Assembly (NCBI GenBank): GCA_964489135.1
Contig: CAZAXK010000012.1
Coordinates: 1-15,769, forward strand
Direction of reading: 5' to 3'
DNA: 15,769 bases
Source: JBBTQZ01 sp964489135
Lineage (GTDB): Bacteria > Patescibacteriota > Minisyncoccia > Phycocordibacterales > WO2-35-19
The translations under genes were made by a program, and so were the position numbers. The first letter of the stretch is position 1. Every line of letters starts with the position of its first letter. The notes under the pieces were generated by a model. It did not search any database, had not been told where the DNA came from, and saw only the letters and a list, made by a program, of their open reading frames with translations. Shown one piece after another: positions 6,813 to 13,215 of this stretch.

Positions 6813-7812
6813 CGGGCTTGTAGTTCTCGGGCGCCTTGGTAAGCCACTGCAATATTTCTTCCTGCGTAAGCAGGCCTTTTTGTGCTCCAATGTATTGCAC
6901 GACTGACATCGAATTGATGGGTGACCACAGAAGAGCGTCAAAGAGTGATCTCCCGAGTGCAATCGCTGACGTAAAAGTCGCCGAAAAGGCGTCGCCGGCT
7001 CCGGTGCGCTCATAAGGTGGCTTGGGGTCAGGATACACTGGCATAAAGTATGCTTCGTACCCGTCGTAGGCGAAGGCGCCCTTAGCTCCATCGGTGATAA
7101 CGACAACATTTGGTCCGATATCGTGCATTTCTCGTAGAAGATTTTTTACATCTCTCTCTTCGGGTTTCCCCAAGATTCTTCTGGCCTCGTCGGTATTACA
7201 GAAAAATATATCGGTCCGTGCATAAAGTTCGGCGAGCTCTTCTACCCCCATTTTCATTTGGAAGGTACCGGGCTGAAAGGCCAATTTTACACTTGAATTC
7301 TTGTGTAGATAAGCAACAAGTTCCTTGTGGTAGTTCTGTGTGTTGTCGCCAATAGAGGACAGATAAATCCATTTTGGCGTGCCAAAGTCGGGCAAAGAGT
7401 ACTCATATTCGTGATGCTTTACTAGGATGGTGCGTTCTTCTTTGAACCAGAGGACATAGTGGTAATTGGTCTCCTTATCTTTGTGGACTTTTACAAAATC
7501 AGTCTCGACGCCATTCTTACGTAAAGTGGCGATACACTCGGCACCATTGCCATCGTCGCCGACATTAGTGATCATCGCTGATGAAAGCCCTAAACGTCTC
7601 GCACAAACGGCGGCGTTTGCCGAATTGCCGACCGCACTCACCACCTCGACAAATTCGTAAGGCACTTTATCGCCAAAGGCGAGTGCAAGCTTGTCTTTGT
7701 CGCGTACATCGTCATGAACAACCTCAGCATCTTGAATTCGGATAAAGGCATCTGTCGTAATATCGCCGATCGAAACAAAATCAAAATCTTTGTTCCTGTG
7801 AAATAGACTCAT
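6799..7812 (-). CDS. PfkB-family carbohydrate/nucleoside kinase
   Basis: The family phosphorylates sugars or nucleosides with ATP (ribokinase, adenosine kinase, 1-phosphofructokinase and relatives). The 337-aa protein has an N-terminal strand with FVSIGDITTDAFI, the substrate-binding VGNSANAAV (61-69) in place of the usual GG-NxA motif, TNVGDDGNG (82-90), an ATP-site strand VVVITDGAKGAFAYDG (236-251), and the catalytic RTGAGDAFSATF (269-280) with base Asp274. The usual Asp before TGAGD is Arg269. The ATG at 7812 is chosen because the homologous part starts there and a TATAAT lies 10 bases upstream; the open frame up to 8046 runs through fba. It is the only leftward metabolic gene here and diverges from aldolase, which suggests a step feeding the pentose/triose pool. 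The substrate cannot be read from the sequence. Confidence 0.9.
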   Translation of the reverse strand: MSLFHRNKDFDFVSIGDITTDAFIRIQDAEVVHDDVRDKDKLALAFGDKVPYEFVEVVSAVGNSANAAVCARRLGLSSAMITNVGDDGNGAECIATLRKNGVETDFVKVHKDKETNYHYVLWFKEERTILVKHHEYEYSLPDFGTPKWIYLSSIGDNTQNYHKELVAYLHKNSSVKLAFQPGTFQMKMGVEELAELYARTDIFFCNTDEARRILGKPEERDVKNLLREMHDIGPNVVVITDGAKGAFAYDGYEAYFMPVYPDPKPPYERTGAGDAFSATFTSAIALGRSLFDALLWSPINSMSVVQYIGAQKGLLTQEEILQWLTKAPENYKPEKII

Positions 7813-7822
7813 CTTGTGAGCA

Positions 7823-7851
7823 ATTATACACGCTAGAGCACCTCTAAACAA
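7823..7851 (-). promoter_or_regulatory. Promoter of the PfkB-family kinase gene
   Basis: On the minus strand TTGTTT (7851-7846), a 17-base spacer and a consensus TATAAT (7828-7823) form a good sigma70-type promoter. The start codon is only 10 bases beyond the -10 box, so the leader would be a few bases at most and has no SD. Confidence 0.7.
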
Positions 7852-7861
7852 AAAATTTGTG

Positions 7862-7867
7862 TATAAT
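7862..7867 (+). promoter_or_regulatory. -10 box of the fba promoter (leaderless start)
   Basis: TATAAT at 7862-7867 is followed after 6 bases by ATGATG at 7874. The first ATG would be at the transcription start. No good -35 is seen at 16-18 bases upstream, where the divergent kinase promoter lies instead. The 61 bases between the two start codons therefore hold both promoters back to back. Confidence 0.65.
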
Positions 7868-7873
7868 TGCAGA

Positions 7874-8722
7874 ATGATGACCCTTAGAGAGTGTATACAA
7901 GAAGCTCGCGCCAAGAAGATTGCCGTCGGACATTTCAATATATCCGATATTGTGGGTTTCTGGGCAGTGACGAACGCCGCCGAGAGTTTAAACGTGCCGG
8001 TTATCATCGGTGTCTCCGAGGGCGAGAGAGATTTCCTAGGTATCAATCAGGTCAAGGCGCTCGTGGATACGCTCAAGGCCTCCGGACGGAGAGTTTACCT
8101 AAATGCAGATCACACCTATTCACTTGACCGAGTAAAGGAAGTCATAAACGCTGGCTTTGATTCGGTCATAATTGACGAGGCGGAGAAGGATCAGGTAGAA
8201 AATCTCAGGATCACAAGAGAAGCGGTAGAATATGCCCGAAGCAAGGACCCCAACATTCTAGTAGAGGCCGAGCTTGGGTTTATTGGCAAATCATCCAGGA
8301 TGCTCGATGCTGTGCCAGAAGGAGTAAGCAAGATAACAGTGGATGATGCGGTGCAATTTGTGAGGGCAACTGGCATAGACCTCTTTGCTCCCGCTGTCGG
8401 TAACGTGCATGGCATTGTGCGGGGTGGGCTAGAACCTCGGCTCGATGTCGAGCTTATACGCTCGATCAGTAAATCGACAGCGACGCCTTTGGTACTCCAC
8501 GGTGCTTCGGGCAATACCGATGAGGATATCCGAGCCGCAATCGAAGCCGGAATTTCTATAATTCATATCAACACCGAGCTCCGACTCGCTTATCGTCAAG
8601 GTTTGATGAAGTCTCTATCGGAAAGTCCGGATGAACTTGCTCCATACAAATATCTAAAGCCGGCCCTGCAAGAAATGCAGAGAACGGCCGAGAAAAAACT
8701 CCGTTTGTTCAATAATTTGTAA
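7874..8722 (+). CDS. fba: Class II fructose-bisphosphate aldolase family protein, divergent
   Basis: Class II aldolases use a divalent metal to condense or cleave triose phosphates and fructose-1,6-bisphosphate. The 282-aa protein has VGHFNISD (18-25), the catalytic Asp79 and metal His80 in LNADH (normally HLDH), VEAELGFIG (130-138), metal-site His179 in VGNVHG, His209 in LHGASG (normally LHGGSG), and HINTELR (231-237; normally NIDTDLR-like) near the substrate phosphate. All catalytic and metal residues are kept, but the flanking motifs are altered, so a related ketose-bisphosphate substrate is possible. The start is ATG 7874 rather than the GTG at 7859, because that GTG lies upstream of the predicted transcription start; ATG 7877 is an alternative. 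The next gene begins 1 base after the stop, so the two are probably co-transcribed. Confidence 0.9.
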   Translation: MMTLRECIQEARAKKIAVGHFNISDIVGFWAVTNAAESLNVPVIIGVSEGERDFLGINQVKALVDTLKASGRRVYLNADHTYSLDRVKEVINAGFDSVIIDEAEKDQVENLRITREAVEYARSKDPNILVEAELGFIGKSSRMLDAVPEGVSKITVDDAVQFVRATGIDLFAPAVGNVHGIVRGGLEPRLDVELIRSISKSTATPLVLHGASGNTDEDIRAAIEAGISIIHINTELRLAYRQGLMKSLSESPDELAPYKYLKPALQEMQRTAEKKLRLFNNL

Positions 8723-8723
8723 A

Positions 8724-10555
8724 ATGGATACCGAGACAAAAGAACAAATCAAACAACTTGTCGAAGGGGAAGTGCTCTTCGACAACGAAAGTCGCAAGAT
8801 CTACTCACACGATGCTTCGCTTTTTGAGGTCTGGCCGGAAATTATCGTTTATCCGAAAAATTCTCAGGATGTTGAGAGGATTGTGAAGTTTGTTGCTGAA
8901 AAAAAAATCGAAAATCCGGCGAAATACAGAAATCTATCAGTTACGGCACGAGCGGCTGGTACCTGCATGTCGGGGGGCTCACTATCAGAGTCGATCATTC
9001 TCGACTTTACCAAGCATATGAATCATTTCTCGATTGATCCCGAGAAGCAGACGGCAGAAGTCGAGCTTGGGGTTTTCTATCGCGATTTTGAGCCGGAAAC
9101 ATTGAAGCACGGACTCTTACTGCCTTGTTATACCGCGAGCAAAAATCTTTGTGCTCTGGGCGGAATGATCGGCAACAACTGCGCGGGCGAAAAGACTTTG
9201 CGCTACGGCAAGATGGAAAACTACATTGAAGAACTCGAGGTGGTACTAGCAGATGGAAGTAAGCGCACCTTCAGGGCCATCCCTCGACCAGAGGCCTTGC
9301 GCAAATCTCACGAGCATACGCACGAAGGAGCAATCTACGAAAGGATGTTGCGACTACTCGAGGAGAACCGCGACGCCATAAGAGAAGCCAAGCCAACCGT
9401 TTCGAAAAATTCTGCCGGCTATTATCTTTGGAACATTGAGCACAAAGCTCTATTCGATCTGACTAAAGTTTTGGTCGGATCGCAGGGCACACTTGGAATA
9501 ATCACCAAGGCCAAAATCAAACTGGTGCCAATTAGGCCAAAATCAAAGCTCTTGGTGATATTCATGAAGGACTTAAATGGTCTCGGGGGACTAGTAAATA
9601 CCATTCTAAAATATGACCCAGAGAGCGTTGAATCGTATGATGATTCGACGCTCAAGCTCGCAATTCGATTTTTCCCTGAGATGCTTGCCCTTATGAAATC
9701 CAAACTGATAAAGATAATGTGGGGTTTTCTACCCGAGGCGTTTATGACTCTCACCCGAGGTATACCTAAGCTCGTCCTGCTCGTTGAGATCGCCGAGGAG
9801 ACTGACGCAGAGGTAGACCAAAAGATACAGATGCTTAAAAAGGAGGTGACGGGCTTGGGTTTTGCTAATCGTATTACCAGAAATGAAAGCGATGCAGAGA
9901 AATACTGGACGATTCGGCGGGAGAGCTTCAATCTCCTGCGCAAGCATTTGCGGGGCAAGCGCACCGCACCCTTCATTGACGATATATGTGTTGAGCCAAA
10001 ATACTTGCCAGAATTTTTGCCAAAGCTGCGTAAAATCCTTGATGAATCGCGACTTGTNNNNNNNNNNNNNNNNNNNNNNNNNNNNNNNNNNNNNNNNNNN
10101 NNNNNNNNNNNNNNNNNNNNNNNNNNNNNNNNNNNNNNNNNNNNNNNNNNNNNNNNNACTTGCCAGAATTTTTGCCAAAGCTGCGTAAAATCCTTGATGA
10201 ATCGCGACTTGTTTACACCATCGCCGGACATGCTGGGAACGGCAACTTCCATATCATCCCCCTTATGAATATGGCTGACAATCGCAACCGTGCCATCATT
10301 CCTTATCTCTCGGAAAAGGTTTATGCACTAGTAAAAGAGTATGGGGGCTCGATAACGGCCGAGCACAATGACGGACTAGTTCGCACACCTTATCTCGGAA
10401 TGATGTATGGGGACAAGGTACTAGAGCTTTTTAGACAGACGAAAAAAATCTTTGATCCACTCACCGTCTTCAACCCTGGTAAAAAGGTGCCGAGTGCAGA
10501 CAAGAACGGCCCTGGCACGATCGAGTACATGGTTGGCCACATGGCCAAAAAGTAA
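8724..10555 (+). CDS. FAD-linked oxidase, GlcD / D-lactate dehydrogenase type (split by an assembly gap)
   Basis: The family oxidises D-2-hydroxy acids (D-lactate, glycolate, 2-hydroxyglutarate) with FAD. The N-terminal FAD domain shows ARAAGTCMSGGSLSES (76-91) and GGMIGNNCAGEKTLRYGKM (146-164). The C-terminal FAD-oxidase domain shows GHAGNGNFH with His451 and His458, and AEHNDGLVR with Glu495, the same His-His-Glu set that binds zinc in human D2HGDH (numbers for the repaired protein). FDPLTVFNPGK is the usual C-terminal motif. The frame is interrupted by 100 Ns at 10058-10157, but the same 55 bases stand on both sides. Joining 8724-10057 to 10213-10555 gives 1677 bases, an in-frame 558-aa protein of normal length, so the gene is intact. 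It has no Fe-S domain. Substrate and electron acceptor are unknown. It starts 1 base after fba without an SD. Confidence 0.92.
10003..10057 (+). repeat. Left copy of a 55-base contig-end overlap
   Basis: These 55 bases, directly before the N run, are identical to 10158-10212, directly after it. Both encode the same segment PEFLPKLRKILDESRL of the FAD oxidase. This is an assembly overlap, not a biological repeat. Confidence 0.93.
10058..10157. other. Artificial assembly gap of exactly 100 Ns
   Basis: A round-number N run placed by a scaffolder. Because both flanks carry the same 55 bases and the gene is in frame when they are collapsed, the real gap length is most likely zero with an overlap of 55. 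Confidence 0.95.
10158..10212 (+). repeat. Right copy of the 55-base contig-end overlap
   Basis: Identical to 10003-10057. An apparent separate start inside this copy would give a 131-aa ORF to 10555, which is only the C-terminal end of the interrupted FAD oxidase. Confidence 0.93.
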
Positions 10556-10559
10556 TTAT

Positions 10560-10602
10560 TTTATAAACAACAACGGCCGGCGAAACTTCGTTCACCAGCC
10601 GT
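10560..10602 (-). terminator. Probable terminator of the small membrane protein gene
   Basis: On the minus strand ACGGCTGG (10602-10595) pairs with CCGGCCGT (10580-10573), 8 bp including one G-U pair, followed by a T-rich tail (TTGTTGTTT). The G-U pair becomes a C/A mismatch on the plus strand, so the hairpin favours leftward transcripts. It lies 10 bases after the stop codon. The 14-base loop makes it moderately convincing. Confidence 0.5.
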
Positions 10603-10611
10603 CTTAGCGCT

Positions 10612-10836
10612 TCACGCCCTCCTTGGGCGTACTCGCGCGCAAGCCCACCGCCATAAATCGGCGAGTGAAAAAAGAGCCACGCCGACGTAGTACAGGGCAA
10701 TCTTCCAGCCCCGTAGCAGCACGAAACCAGATAAAATCGCCGCCGCAACTGCCACAAGAACTCCGAGAATTGCCATAATTATTACGTAGGCAACCCCGCA
10801 TATTTGATAGATACTCCAGAAGACCCATTCTAGCAT
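10612..10836 (-). CDS. Small two-helix membrane protein, unknown function
   Basis: The 74-aa protein is very hydrophobic. A first membrane segment spans about residues 13-42 (VAYVIIMAILGVLVAVAAAI and following), a second about 46-62 (IALYYVGVALFSLADLW), and the tail is basic (RVRPRRA), which would sit in the cytoplasm by the positive-inside rule. The start at 10836 is supported by a strong SD (GGGAGG, 5 bases before ATG), the only clear SD in the window, and by an extended -10 (TGCTAGTAT) further upstream. A terminator-like hairpin follows the stop. No family was recognised. Divergent orientation from bL25 and a complete set of expression signals make it a real gene despite its size. The longer overlapping frame at 10604-10888 has no such signals. 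Confidence 0.68.
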   Translation of the reverse strand: MLEWVFWSIYQICGVAYVIIMAILGVLVAVAAAILSGFVLLRGWKIALYYVGVALFSLADLWRWACARVRPRRA

Positions 10837-10841
10837 GCTTG

Positions 10842-10847
10842 CCTCCC
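10842..10847 (-). promoter_or_regulatory. Strong Shine-Dalgarno of the small membrane protein gene
   Basis: GGGAGG on the minus strand, 5 bases before the ATG at 10836. It decides the start and is exceptional here: the other genes in the window have no SD of comparable strength. Confidence 0.75.
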
Positions 10848-10863
10848 GACAAAAAATAACACG

Positions 10864-10872
10864 ATACTAGCA
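10864..10872 (-). promoter_or_regulatory. Extended -10 of the small membrane protein gene
   Basis: Minus-strand TGC followed by TAGTAT lies about 17 bases before the SD. It would start transcription near 10857 and give a leader of about 20 bases that includes the SD. No good -35 is seen. Confidence 0.5.
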
Positions 10873-10891
10873 GGGTGTAAATACCCAAATC

Positions 10892-10919
10892 TTGTATTAT
10901 TTTTATTTCCTGCTATGAT
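10892..10919 (+). promoter_or_regulatory. Promoter of the bL25 gene, leaderless type
   Basis: TTGTAT (10892-10897), a 16-base spacer ending in TGC, and TATGAT (10914-10919) form an extended -10 promoter. The ATG at 10928 follows after 8 bases, so the mRNA would begin at or within one or two bases of the start codon. Confidence 0.65.
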
Positions 10920-10927
10920 ACTTCTCT

Positions 10928-11584
10928 ATGACGATCAAATTGAATGTCGAAAAGCGCACCAAGCTCGGCAAAACCGACTCTCTTATCAAGAGCGGGATTT
11001 TGCCTGCGGTCTACTATGGTCGCAAGGAAGAATCGACACCTATCCAAATGAAAAAGACCGATTTCTTGAAAGCATGGCGAGAAGCCGGCGAGTCGACGGT
11101 TATCACCCTCCATTCTAACGAGGGCGATGTAGACGCACTTATCAAAGATGTAAATCTCAATCCGGTTAGTAACGAGCCGATGCACGCTGACTTTTATGTT
11201 TTCGAAAAGGGTCACAAAGTCGAGATTGCAGTGCCTATAGAATTCGTTGGCGTTTCGCTTGCAGTAAAGGAGAAGGGCGCTGTCCTTATGAAAATCATGC
11301 ATGAACTCAAGGTTAAGGCCGAGCCGACCAACCTCCCTCACCAAATCGATGTGGACATCTCTTCGCTCAACGAAATCGGCGATTCCATTACGGCCGGAAA
11401 CATACAATTACCAAAGGGTGTAGAGCTTGAAGAAAATCCAGAAGAAATAATCGCAACGGTGGCCGAACCGAAGGAAGAGAAGGAGGAAGAAAGTGCTCCA
11501 ATCGACCTATCACAGATTGAAGTAGAGAAGAAGGGTAAGAAGGACGAGGAAACTCCAGCCGACGAAGCTTCAAAACCAGAATAA
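10928..11584 (+). CDS. rplY: Ribosomal protein bL25, long CTC/TL5 type
   Basis: bL25 binds 5S rRNA in the large subunit. The 218-aa protein has the N-terminal 5S-binding domain (about 1-90) with KRTKLGKTDSLIKSGILPAVYYG and the VNLNPVSNEPMHADFY motif near 75-90. A second beta domain (about 95-180, VEIAVPIEFVGVS to PKGVELEENPEEIIATV) makes it the long CTC form, not the short E. coli form. The C-terminal 40 residues are low-complexity Lys/Glu (KEEKEEES, EKKGKKDEE) and probably disordered. The ATG at 10928 is supported by a -10 box 8 bases upstream; there is no SD. The terminator after the gene overlaps the start of the next CDS, so bL25 is probably a single-gene transcript. Confidence 0.95.
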   Translation: MTIKLNVEKRTKLGKTDSLIKSGILPAVYYGRKEESTPIQMKKTDFLKAWREAGESTVITLHSNEGDVDALIKDVNLNPVSNEPMHADFYVFEKGHKVEIAVPIEFVGVSLAVKEKGAVLMKIMHELKVKAEPTNLPHQIDVDISSLNEIGDSITAGNIQLPKGVELEENPEEIIATVAEPKEEKEEESAPIDLSQIEVEKKGKKDEETPADEASKPE

Positions 11585-11597
11585 TTCTTGATACAAT
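11569..11597 (+). promoter_or_regulatory. Promoter of the lytic transglycosylase gene, leaderless type
   Basis: TTCAAA (11569-11574), a 17-base spacer ending in TGA, and TACAAT (11592-11597) form an extended -10 promoter lying over the end of rplY. ATG 11606 follows after 8 bases. The -10 box abuts the terminator hairpin of rplY. Confidence 0.65.
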
Positions 11598-11631
11598 ATA
11601 CCGGTATGACACATTACCGGTATGTTTTTTT
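11598..11631 (+). terminator. rplY terminator that contains the next gene's start codon
   Basis: ATACCGGTA (11598-11606) pairs with TACCGGTAT (11615-11623) around an 8-base loop, followed by G and seven T (11625-11631). Because TACCGGTA is itself a palindrome, the two arms also read as direct repeats 16 bases apart. The ATG of the downstream CDS (11606-11608) straddles the end of the left arm. Confidence 0.8.
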
Positions 11632-12973
11632 GATTTGTCTCTGCGTGTTTTTGGGAACTTCGTCATTCCTTCTCTCTTACACCTCGGCTCAGGCTGAAAT
11701 GACTGAGGCACAGAAACAAGAACAGGAAGCCAAATGGCGTAGCGAGCTCGAACAGACGGAAAAGGAAATAGCCCAGTGGGAAGCCATACTAAAGGATACC
11801 AAACAGGGCACCGCCTCCTTGGAGCGAGATGCTAAAGCCCTACAAGCCAAAATAAACGAGGCCAAGGCCTTTATTCGCCAGCGCCAGACCCAAATTGAGG
11901 TACTGACCCGCGATATTGGTCTCAAAAATAAGACTATTGCGGAGCTTGAGGAAAAAATTAATCGTGGTAAAGAATCCATGGCTTCGATAATCCGAAGCAC
12001 CAACACTCTGGATGAAAATTCACTGGTAGAGGTAATGCTCTCGAACAAAGACCTCTCGGCCTTCTTTGCTGACGCCGATGCCTACGCCTCTATCAACAAA
12101 TCACTAGAGGAGCAATTCAATGAAATCAGGCAGCTTCAGGCCAAGACTGACGAGGAAAGAAAGATTTTGGATCAGAAACGCGCAGCTGAAGCTGATCGCA
12201 AGGCGGAAATCGAAATGCAAAAAAAGGTAGTGGAAAGAGATGAGGCAGAGAAACAGAAGCTTATAAATATCAACAAAACTCAGGAGAAAACCTACGAGCA
12301 AGTCATAGCCGAAAAGGCCAAAAAGGCGGCCCAAATTCGGGCAGCTCTCTTCGCCTTACGCGATACAGACGGTAACGGCATTCCATTCGGTGATGCGCTC
12401 AAGTATGCAAACGAGGCCTATGCTTTGACTGGTGTCCGTCCAGCATTTCTTCTCGGTATCTTCCAACAAGAGAGTAGTATTGGTAAAAATGTGGGTTCTT
12501 GTGTCATTACCGACCTAGAAAGTGGTCAGACTCAAAATATCAACTCCGGTACGATTTATCAGAACGGTATCCACCCAACTCGTGATTTGCCGATTCTGCA
12601 GGAAATACTGGGTGATTTGGGTCGGGATCCAAAATCCACTCGTGTCTCTTGCCCATTATCCATTGGCTACGGAGGCGCTATGGGGCCCGCGCAATTCATT
12701 CCTTCGACTTGGAATAATTATATAAATCGACTAAAGCAAATCCTTGGAGTTAGCCCTGACCCGTGGAATCCAAGGCATGCTTTCCTTGCCTCAGCTTCAC
12801 TTTTGGCAGATCTGGGGGCAGCGAACGGTGGATATACCGCCGAGCACACGGCAGCGGCAAGGTATTACGCGGGTGGCAATTGGAAAACCTCTGGCCAAGG
12901 ATACGCGACAAGCGTTTTGCGCCATGCTTCCAATATCCAGCTTACTATGATCGACCCACTTGAAGGATTTTAA
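11606..12973 (+). CDS. Secreted coiled-coil peptidoglycan lytic transglycosylase
   Basis: A predicted cell-wall hydrolase exported by Sec. The 455-aa protein has a signal peptide (residues 1-30, hydrophobic core VFLICLCVFLGTSSFLL, AQA site before Glu31). A long coiled coil (about 35-245, rich in Glu, Lys, Gln and Ala) resembles the regulatory arm of PcsB/EnvC-type division hydrolases. The C-terminal domain is SLT/MltB-like (about 262-445): FQQESSIG with likely catalytic Glu289, GAMGPAQFIPSTWNNY (357-372) and AAARYYAGGNW (416-426). Cys299 and Cys349 could form a disulfide outside the cell. The start ATG 11606 is preferred over TTG 11588 because the -10 box ends 8 bases before it and the upstream TTG would precede the transcription start. 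Coupling to FtsEX is only suggested by the architecture. Confidence 0.9.
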   Translation: MTHYRYVFLICLCVFLGTSSFLLSYTSAQAEMTEAQKQEQEAKWRSELEQTEKEIAQWEAILKDTKQGTASLERDAKALQAKINEAKAFIRQRQTQIEVLTRDIGLKNKTIAELEEKINRGKESMASIIRSTNTLDENSLVEVMLSNKDLSAFFADADAYASINKSLEEQFNEIRQLQAKTDEERKILDQKRAAEADRKAEIEMQKKVVERDEAEKQKLININKTQEKTYEQVIAEKAKKAAQIRAALFALRDTDGNGIPFGDALKYANEAYALTGVRPAFLLGIFQQESSIGKNVGSCVITDLESGQTQNINSGTIYQNGIHPTRDLPILQEILGDLGRDPKSTRVSCPLSIGYGGAMGPAQFIPSTWNNYINRLKQILGVSPDPWNPRHAFLASASLLADLGAANGGYTAEHTAAARYYAGGNWKTSGQGYATSVLRHASNIQLTMIDPLEGF

Positions 12974-12988
12974 TAGCTCTGTTATACT
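12960..12988 (+). promoter_or_regulatory. Promoter of rpmE-prfA, leaderless type
   Basis: TTGAAG (12960-12965), a 17-base spacer ending in TGT, and TATACT (12983-12988) form a good extended -10 promoter. The -35 lies inside the last codons of the upstream gene. ATG 12997 follows the -10 after 8 bases. Confidence 0.72.
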
Positions 12989-12996
12989 AGCTCGGT

Positions 12997-13215
12997 ATGA
13001 AAACAGGCGTACATCCAGAATATTTCGAGAAGGCAAAAGTCACATGCTCGTGTGGCAACAGCTTTCATGTTGGAGCTACTCAGGAGTCAATCCATGTTGA
13101 AATATGTTCCGCCTGTCATCCCTTCTACACTGGCAACGAGAAAATCGTTGACTCAGCTGGACGCGTAGAGAAATTCAAAGCCAGACGCGCTGCTGCGACC
13201 AAGAAAAAGTCTTAA
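12997..13215 (+). CDS. rpmE: Ribosomal protein bL31, zinc-binding form
   Basis: bL31 bridges the large and small ribosomal subunits. The 72-aa protein starts MKTGVHPEY, near the family's MKxxIHPxY signature. It keeps four Cys: Cys17 and Cys19 (TCSCG), Cys37 and Cys40 (CSAC), the zinc-binding (C+) form rather than the zinc-free paralogue. It continues with HPFYTG and a basic tail (KARRAAATKKKS). Length is typical. The stop codon shares one base with the prfA start (TAATG), so RF1 translation is probably coupled to bL31. This pairing of rpmE and prfA is common in bacteria. Confidence 0.96.
   Translation: MKTGVHPEYFEKAKVTCSCGNSFHVGATQESIHVEICSACHPFYTGNEKIVDSAGRVEKFKARRAAATKKKS

Noticed and set aside
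6748..6903. Short rightward ORFs after the SD-like GGGGG and GGAGG
   Set aside because: The possible TTG starts give either a four-codon frame or a short peptide antisense to the kinase gene with no protein-like features.
7859..7861. GTG as the start of fba
   Set aside because: The codon lies upstream of the -10 box TATAAT (7862-7867), so it would not be in the mRNA; the added residues are not aldolase-like.
7813..8046. Upstream extension of the PfkB kinase to 8046
   Set aside because: The extra 78 residues run antisense through fba and its promoter and precede the conserved N-terminus at 7812.
10003..10212. A biological direct repeat, such as a target-site duplication or CRISPR unit
   Set aside because: The copies end exactly at a 100-N run and lie in one coding motif, as expected for contig-end overlap. 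No CRISPR-like repeat array was seen anywhere.
10158..10555. A separate 131-aa FAD-oxidase gene after the gap
   Set aside because: It is the C-terminal end of the same gene, separated only by the false gap; the frame joins exactly.
10604..10888. 94-aa minus-strand frame overlapping the small membrane protein
   Set aside because: It has no SD, its composition is not protein-like (many Arg, Cys and Gly without pattern), and it overlaps the promoter of the better frame.
11588..11590. TTG as the start of the transglycosylase
   Set aside because: It overlaps the extended -10 and would add six residues before a normal signal peptide; ATG 11606 fits better.
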